From: an uncultured Lachnospiraceae bacterium
GTDB lineage: Bacteria; Bacillota; Clostridia; Lachnospirales; Lachnospiraceae
Length of the DNA: 26,373 bases
Assembly: GCA_937877165.1 (NCBI GenBank)
Contig: CALEFO010000039.1
Location: 1 to 26,373 of the forward strand
Direction: 5' to 3'
Under the pieces are notes generated by a model that was given only the letters and a program-made list of their open reading frames with translations, made no database searches and was not told the origin of the DNA. Shown here piece by piece: positions 21,589 to 26,373 of this stretch. Within the stretch, counting starts at the first letter, position 1. Every line of letters starts with the position of its first letter. The translations under genes and the position numbers were made by a program.

Positions 21589-22287
21589 ATGACATCCAGA
21601 GTGCTGGTTGTGGATGATGAGAAACTGATTGTGAAGGGAATCCGGTTCAGCCTGGAGAAGGATGACTATGAGGTGGACACCGCCTATGACGGCGGCGAGG
21701 CGCTGGAGAAGGCGAAGAAGAATACCTATGACATCATTCTTCTGGATCTGATGCTCCCGGTGATGAATGGCATGGACGTCTGCCGCCAGATCCGTGAGTT
21801 TTCGGATGTGCCGATCATCATGCTGACTGCCAAGGGCGAGGACATGGATAAGATTCTGGGACTGGAATACGGGGCGGACGATTATATCACAAAGCCATTC
21901 AATATTCTGGAGGTAAAGGCAAGAATCAAGGCGATTCTTCGCAGGACGCGGGTTGCTTCGAAGAACAGTGCGAACGGAAACGTTCTTGTCAGCGGAGACC
22001 TTCGGATTGACAAGGACAACCGGCGGGTGCAGGTCTGCGGCAAGGAGATCAACCTGACCGGCAAGGAGTTTGAGCTTCTGGAATTTCTGGTTGCCAATTC
22101 CGGAAAGGTCTACGGGAGAGCAAAGCTCTTGCAGCTGATCTGGGGAAGAGATTATCCGGGCGATGAACGGACGGTGGATGTTCACGTAAGACGCCTTCGA
22201 GAGAAGATTGAGCCGAACCCGTCCGAGCCGCGGTATGTGCAGACCAAGTGGGGTGTTGGTTATTATTATCAGGGACCGGAAAAATAA
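21589..22287 (+). CDS. OmpR/PhoB-family response regulator
   Basis: A 232-residue two-component regulator. The receiver domain (1-120) has the acidic pair Asp9-Asp10, the phospho-acceptor Asp53 (IILLDLMLP), the Thr of IMLTAKGED and the Lys of ITKPF. The winged-helix output domain (about 130-230) contains LTGKEFELLEFLVANSGKVY, the recognition helix DERTVDVHVRRLREKIE and the wing TKWGVGYYYQ. It resembles the WalR/PhoP group, which often controls envelope or phosphate genes. The Shine-Dalgarno hairpin decides the start; the frame is open to 21409 through the leader. Its 3' end overlaps the kinase gene, so the pair is coupled. Confidence 0.95.
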   Translation: MTSRVLVVDDEKLIVKGIRFSLEKDDYEVDTAYDGGEALEKAKKNTYDIILLDLMLPVMNGMDVCRQIREFSDVPIIMLTAKGEDMDKILGLEYGADDYITKPFNILEVKARIKAILRRTRVASKNSANGNVLVSGDLRIDKDNRRVQVCGKEINLTGKEFELLEFLVANSGKVYGRAKLLQLIWGRDYPGDERTVDVHVRRLREKIEPNPSEPRYVQTKWGVGYYYQGPEK

Positions 22288-23869
22288 GAAATTTCATATC
22301 CTGTATCACCGCTTTCCATTTCTTCGAAGCCTGCGGCTTCGGATTTTTCTGATCCTGTTCATTCTGGGGGTGATTCCGTGCTTTGCCATGCGCGGCACGA
22401 TTCTGTCCAACTATGAGACGCGGGTCGTCAATATCCGGACCAGTGAGGTGGAAACGCAGCTTCGGGTTCTGGCAAATCATCTTTTGACCTATGAGTATCT
22501 CCAGGATCATTCCTCGCCGATTGTGGACGCGGAGCTGGAGCAGTTTTCATCCTTCTACGACGGCCGTGTGCTGGTGATTGACGGGAATCTTAAGGTGGTC
22601 AAGGATACCTATGAGATGTCCACGGGCAAAACTGTGGTCTCCGGGGATGTGGTGCGGTGCCTTCAGAACGGAAGCCGTGCAATTTCGGCGCGGTATGTGA
22701 AGGAGGATCGGTATCTGGAAGTCATCATGCCGATCAGCGAGACCAAATCGCTGGAGAATCAGGACTATTCCGGAGGAAGCAGCACCTCAGAGGAGGAGGT
22801 CTCGGGCGTTCTTCTTGCCAGTGTATCCACGGACTCCATCGCGGCCACCCTGGAGGTGCTGGGACGGCGGGCGAATCTTCTGATGCTGTTCATGGCGGTG
22901 GTTGCCTTTTCAGTGGCAGTGCTGGCAGCTGCCTTCCTCGTCCGGCCCTTCGAGAAGCTGACGAAGGCCTTTCGGGACGTGCAGGCGGGATATACCTCGT
23001 CCAGCGTACAGGTTGCCGATTATCTGGAGACGGAGAACATTGTCAGCGCCTTCAATGATGTCATTGCGAGAATGCGCGTTCTGGATGAATCGCGGCAGGA
23101 GTTCGTTTCGAATGTCTCCCATGAGCTGAAGACGCCGATGACCAGCATGAAGGTCCTCGCGGATTCGCTTCTTCAGATGGGAGAGGATGTTCCGCAGGAG
23201 ATGTACCGGGAGTTTCTGCAGGACATTGACGGCGAGCTGGACCGGGAGAATCAGATGATTGAAGAGCTTCTGAATCTCGCGAGGATGGACCGGAAGCAGA
23301 TTGCGATGAACATTGCATCCATCGACATCAATGCTCTGACAGAGGATGTCCTAAAGCGCGTCCGGCCTCTCGCACAGAAGAAGGATGTGGAGCTCCTTCT
23401 CGTCAGTGAGCGCGAGATCCGCGCAGAGGTGGATGAGGTCAAGATGGTGATGATTCTCACCAACCTGATTGAGAATGCTGTCAAGTATAACCGCGATCAC
23501 GGAAAGGTGACGGTTCGTCTGGATTCGGATGGCAAGAGCTTTACCATAGAGGTGAAGGATACCGGGATTGGGATCCCGAAGGAGGCACAGGCGAAGATTT
23601 TCGACCGCTTCTATCGGGTGGATCAGTCGAGATCCCGCGAAATCGGCGGAACCGGACTCGGACTTTCGATTGTGCGAAGCGCGGTTCTTCTGCACCGCGG
23701 GACGATCCGCGTCGATTCCGAAGAAAATGCGGGGACGACCTTTACGGTGTCGATTCCCCTGAACTTCATTGAAAACCCGGATGCAAAGGAGACGTTTCCT
23801 ACGAGGAAAAAAGCTCGGAGCGAAAAAGCCGGGACGGAGCAGGCGGAGCATGCAGAGCAGAAACTTTAA
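22253..23869 (+). CDS. Membrane sensor histidine kinase (HAMP, HisKA, HATPase)
   Basis: A kinase of about 538 residues and cognate partner of the preceding regulator. Membrane segment 1 is at about residues 30-47 (IFLILFILGVIPCFAM) and segment 2 at 208-230 (LLMLFMAVVAFSVAVLAA). Between them is an extracellular sensor of about 160 residues, probably PAS/Cache-like (FYDGRVLVIDGNLKVVKDTY). HAMP (231-285) leads to HisKA with His290 in EFVSNVSHELKTPMTSMK. The ATPase domain has the N box NLIENAVKYN, DTGIGIPKE, the F box FDRFYRVDQS and GGTGLGLSIV. The start is uncertain: no ATG is available. GTG 22253 and TTG 22256 lie inside the regulator gene, while the only near-consensus site (CAGGGA, about 22269) is downstream of these. 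Confidence 0.92.
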   Translation: MLVIIIRDRKNKKFHILYHRFPFLRSLRLRIFLILFILGVIPCFAMRGTILSNYETRVVNIRTSEVETQLRVLANHLLTYEYLQDHSSPIVDAELEQFSSFYDGRVLVIDGNLKVVKDTYEMSTGKTVVSGDVVRCLQNGSRAISARYVKEDRYLEVIMPISETKSLENQDYSGGSSTSEEEVSGVLLASVSTDSIAATLEVLGRRANLLMLFMAVVAFSVAVLAAAFLVRPFEKLTKAFRDVQAGYTSSSVQVADYLETENIVSAFNDVIARMRVLDESRQEFVSNVSHELKTPMTSMKVLADSLLQMGEDVPQEMYREFLQDIDGELDRENQMIEELLNLARMDRKQIAMNIASIDINALTEDVLKRVRPLAQKKDVELLLVSEREIRAEVDEVKMVMILTNLIENAVKYNRDHGKVTVRLDSDGKSFTIEVKDTGIGIPKEAQAKIFDRFYRVDQSRSREIGGTGLGLSIVRSAVLLHRGTIRVDSEENAGTTFTVSIPLNFIENPDAKETFPTRKKARSEKAGTEQAEHAEQKL

Positions 23870-24821
23870 AATTTCATATTTTCGTATCTGCCGTATTCTT
23901 TGTCTGTGCATGCTGTTTGTGGCATGTGCCGGACTCTCGGGCTGTGCTTCGGAGAACCGGGAAGTGGGGAGATATCAGCTTTATTTCCTGAATGAGGACC
24001 TTTCTTCTCTGAGCGCGCAGGCCTATGAACCGGCAGATGGGAAGGATGCAAGTGACCTTGGCGTTCAGGAGATGGCGGACGATATGCTGGCGCAGCTCTC
24101 AGAGCCGTCCGGGGATGTCAAAAGGATCGCGCCGATCCAGAATTTCTCGGTCACCGGTACGATGCTTGATCACCATGCTCTGACGGTCAGCCTGTCGGCG
24201 GACTATGAGCAGCTGGACAGTATCCGGGAGATTCTGACGCGCGCAGCCATCGTCAATACGTTGTGCCAGATTGACGGCGTGGATACGGTGTCCTTTCTGT
24301 GCGGGGATCATCCGCTGAAAACTGCAGACGGGTCCGAGGTCGGCGCGATGAATTCGGATCAGTTTATTTTCAATTCCGGCAAGGAAATCGTGAACTACGA
24401 AAAGGTGCGGCTGCATCTGTATTTTGCAAGTGAGAGCGGCGATCAGCTGGTGGATACCTACCGGAACGTGGTATACAACAGTAACATCTCTATGGAGCGT
24501 CTGGTGGTGGAGCAGGTTCTGAAGGGACCCAACTCGGATGTGGTTTTTCCGACACTGAATCCGGCGGCCAAGATTCTCTCTGTCACGACAAGAGACGGCG
24601 TATGCTATGTCAACCTGGATCAGGCGTTTCTCACAGAGCCCTACAATGTCACCACCCAGGTCGCAATCTATTCTCTGGTCAATTCTCTGACGGAGCTTTC
24701 TTCCGTGAGCGCTGTCCAGATCACCATTGAGGGGAAAGCCAACAAGACCTTCATGGAAACCAGTCTTTCTTCTGCGTTCGAGCAGAACCGTTCCATCGTC
24801 CGGGAGAGTGAAGGCAAGTAA
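23850..24821 (+). CDS. GerMN-domain lipoprotein
   Basis: A 323-residue lipoprotein. The signal is at residues 1-31, with lipobox LSGC and Cys32 as the lipidated residue. Two GerMN-like domains follow: a diverged one at about 40-160 (RYQLYFLNEDLSSLSAQAYE) and a clear one at about 174-300 (LHLYFASESGDQLVDTYRNV, then VEQVLKGPNSDVVFPTLNP and YVNLDQAF). Such domains occur in the sporulation/germination protein GerM and in LpqB of actinobacteria. ATG 23850 overlaps the kinase gene by 20 bases, with GGAG close by. An in-frame start at 23769 would remove the signal from the N-terminus. Translational overlap with the kinase suggests that the lipoprotein tunes signalling; this is inference. Confidence 0.88.
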   Translation: MQSRNFKISYFRICRILCLCMLFVACAGLSGCASENREVGRYQLYFLNEDLSSLSAQAYEPADGKDASDLGVQEMADDMLAQLSEPSGDVKRIAPIQNFSVTGTMLDHHALTVSLSADYEQLDSIREILTRAAIVNTLCQIDGVDTVSFLCGDHPLKTADGSEVGAMNSDQFIFNSGKEIVNYEKVRLHLYFASESGDQLVDTYRNVVYNSNISMERLVVEQVLKGPNSDVVFPTLNPAAKILSVTTRDGVCYVNLDQAFLTEPYNVTTQVAIYSLVNSLTELSSVSAVQITIEGKANKTFMETSLSSAFEQNRSIVRESEGK

Positions 24822-24826
24822 AAAGA

Positions 24827-24870
24827 AGTCCTCCGCATTTGACGCCGTATCGGAGCAATGCGGGAGGCTT
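24827..24870 (+). terminator. Hairpin between the GerMN gene and comEC
   Basis: AGTCCTCCGCATT (about 24827-24839) pairs imperfectly with AATGCGGGAGGCTT (24857-24870), followed by only TTGCC. It is a possible weak terminator or attenuator; comEC follows within 25 nt. Confidence 0.4.
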
Positions 24871-24892
24871 TGCCATTCTGAAAGGGGAAAGC

Positions 24893-26373
24893 ATGCGAAG
24901 ACCGCTTTGCATGGCTGCCCTTGTCTATACCATTTCTGTGTGGATTCTTCTGCAGTTTATGACATGGGAGCCGGAAACTTATCCGGACTGGAACAAGAAA
25001 AGCGTGTGGGCAGAGGGCATCGTTGTATCCAAGGAATATAGGACAAATGAAAATGGAGAAGTGAAGCTCCTGGTAGAGCTGCGGGATTCTCTGATATCGG
25101 AGACATCCTGGAATTCAGGGGGAAAGGAAAAATCGGGAGAAACGGGTGCGGATGCCGAGGATAAGAAAACGCTGCGGCTTCCGCGAAGGCTTCTGTGCCG
25201 GATGGGAGACGGAAGCCCGGAAAGGGCCGAAGAACTGGATAAGCGGCTTCCCATTGGCAGCAGGATTGCCGTGGAGGGAAAATTCCGCATTTTTCCGCAG
25301 GCAACCAATGCGGGGGAGTTTGACAGCAGGCTTTATTACCGGATTCTCGGATGTGAGGCACAGCTGACGGGAGCGGAGCTCCTTACGGCAGAAATGCCGG
25401 AGAGGAGCCTTACCTTCCGAAGCTTGCGCTTGGATGTGGCAGAGCTTTTACACTGCGTGCGGCGACGGATGTCATTGGTTCTTACGGAGTGCCTTCCCGG
25501 GCAGAGTGCGGAGATTATGAAGGCGATGCTCCTCGGAGACAAGGGCGGACTGGACCCTGAGCTGAAGGAGCTTTACCAGGGGGCTGGAATTGTCCATATC
25601 CTGGCCATTTCTGGTCTTCACATTCTGATGATCGGAATGGGTGTTTTCCGGCTTCTTCGAAGGCTGCGGGTGGGAAACGCGGCAGCGGCGGTTTCTGCCA
25701 TGACAGTAATCCTTCTGTACGGACAGATGACTGGGATGAGCGCTTCGTCCCGCCGGGCCGTTCTGATGTTTCTTCTCCGCATGCTGGCAAAGCTTATACA
25801 CCGGACCTATGATCTTCTGACCGCGGTCAGCATTGCTGGTGTCCTTCTTCTGATTCAGGAACCATTTCTTCTTCGGTATTCCGGATTTCTTTTTTCCTTT
25901 GGCGCGGTTCTCGGAATTGCGCTTTTGATGCCCTCCTATGAAACCAAGCTGATGAAGGGCCTTTCTGTTTCACTGGCGGTTCTGCCGGTGCATCTCGTGT
26001 ATTACGGCACCTTTCCGGTTCTTTCTATTCTTCTGAACCTTCTTGTCATTCCGCTTATGAGTGCGGTCATGGCGGGAGAATTTCTGACGCTTGCGCTGGG
26101 CTTTGTCTCCTCCTTCCTCGGGAAAATTGCGGGCGCGGTTCCGACGGGGATTCTTGTTTTCTATGAGGCTCTCTGTAAAATTGCACAGAGTGTGCCGGGG
26201 CAGGAGATGGTTTTCGGGGCGCCGTCCGGCTGGCAGACTGCCGTTTATCTTTGGATTCTTGCGGTGATCGCCTCTTTGAAGGAAGGTGCAGAATTCTGGA
26301 AGCCTCTGGAGGCGCTGCATCAGGAAACACAGGAAAAATCGGAAAATCAACTCATCCGAAGGCACGAAAGCCT
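24893..26373 (+). CDS. comEC: ComEC/Rec2 competence channel, N-terminal part
   Basis: The frame is open from ATG 24893 to the end of the window (493 codons) without a stop. ComEC forms the membrane channel through which single-stranded DNA enters during natural transformation. The N-terminus has a membrane segment (about 6-20). It is followed by the soluble OB-fold-like domain (about 35-165), which is rich in charged residues and contains RIAVEGKFRIF. The competence domain starts with GAGIVHILAISGLHILMIGM, the family hallmark, and continues with many membrane segments. The C-terminal metallo-beta-lactamase-like nuclease domain, if present, lies beyond the window. Ribosome binding site AAAGGGGAAA. 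With comEA upstream it supports a DNA-uptake system, although type IV pilus genes are not in view. Confidence 0.93.
   Translation, partial: MRRPLCMAALVYTISVWILLQFMTWEPETYPDWNKKSVWAEGIVVSKEYRTNENGEVKLLVELRDSLISETSWNSGGKEKSGETGADAEDKKTLRLPRRLLCRMGDGSPERAEELDKRLPIGSRIAVEGKFRIFPQATNAGEFDSRLYYRILGCEAQLTGAELLTAEMPERSLTFRSLRLDVAELLHCVRRRMSLVLTECLPGQSAEIMKAMLLGDKGGLDPELKELYQGAGIVHILAISGLHILMIGMGVFRLLRRLRVGNAAAAVSAMTVILLYGQMTGMSASSRRAVLMFLLRMLAKLIHRTYDLLTAVSIAGVLLLIQEPFLLRYSGFLFSFGAVLGIALLMPSYETKLMKGLSVSLAVLPVHLVYYGTFPVLSILLNLLVIPLMSAVMAGEFLTLALGFVSSFLGKIAGAVPTGILVFYEALCKIAQSVPGQEMVFGAPSGWQTAVYLWILAVIASLKEGAEFWKPLEALHQETQEKSENQLIRRHES

Overview
The window comes from a low-to-mid GC Firmicute, most likely a clostridium of the Lachnospiraceae type. 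This is inferred from AGGAGG-like ribosome binding sites, a ComEA/ComEC competence pair, a GerM-type lipoprotein, ArgR-type operators and the general protein style. No rRNA, CRISPR array, integrase or transposase was seen.

Layout. (1) 1-5100 is an accessory stretch. It holds the tail of an rRNA methyltransferase gene (rlmD-like), gene-poor DNA with small doubtful ORFs, a GNAT acetyltransferase, a possible small membrane protein on the minus strand, an isochorismatase/nicotinamidase hydrolase, a Fic AMP-transferase-type protein and a TetR regulator. (2) 5100-10130 is a locus shaped by duplication. A MATE efflux pump lies between two almost identical tetR copies. The second copy overlaps, through ATGA, a gene for a secreted repeat-rich beta-helix protein. 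The first copy keeps only a 66-bp scrap of that gene, so the ancestral tetR+surface-gene unit was duplicated and then cut down. A degenerate DUF3791-like remnant and a perfect 24-bp inverted repeat lie between them. (3) 10093-17234 is arginine biosynthesis. argG runs on the minus strand and diverges from argC-GNAT-argJ-argB-argD on the plus strand. The 500-bp divergent region carries several ArgR-type palindromes and a recognisable promoter for each direction. (4) 17259-19913 encodes an orphan membrane-anchored solute-binding protein and glyA. (5) 20090-20448 is a small tRNA-Leu transcription unit (CAG and AAG anticodons) with its own promoter and terminator. (6) 20644-26373 is comEA, then a response regulator / histidine kinase / GerMN lipoprotein set, then the start of comEC, which runs off the window.

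How it works together. ArgC, J, B and D make ornithine from glutamate by the acetyl-recycling route, with the embedded GNAT protein a candidate supplier of acetylglutamate. ArgG acts later on citrulline. ComEA and ComEC are the DNA receptor and channel of natural uptake, and the envelope-type two-component system with its lipoprotein sits between them.

The most unusual signal is a 28-nt block found three times, immediately upstream of the GNAT gene at 13079, argB and the response regulator gene. Each copy ends in CCTC-N3-GAGG, a small hairpin that contains the Shine-Dalgarno sequence exactly 7 nt before ATG. It looks like a dispersed leader module. Other points of note are the tetR duplication with signs of gene conversion, the tetR/secreted-protein coupling, the RR-HK-GerMN arrangement resembling actinobacterial MtrA-MtrB-LpqB, and a leucine tRNA with an A34 (AAG) anticodon.
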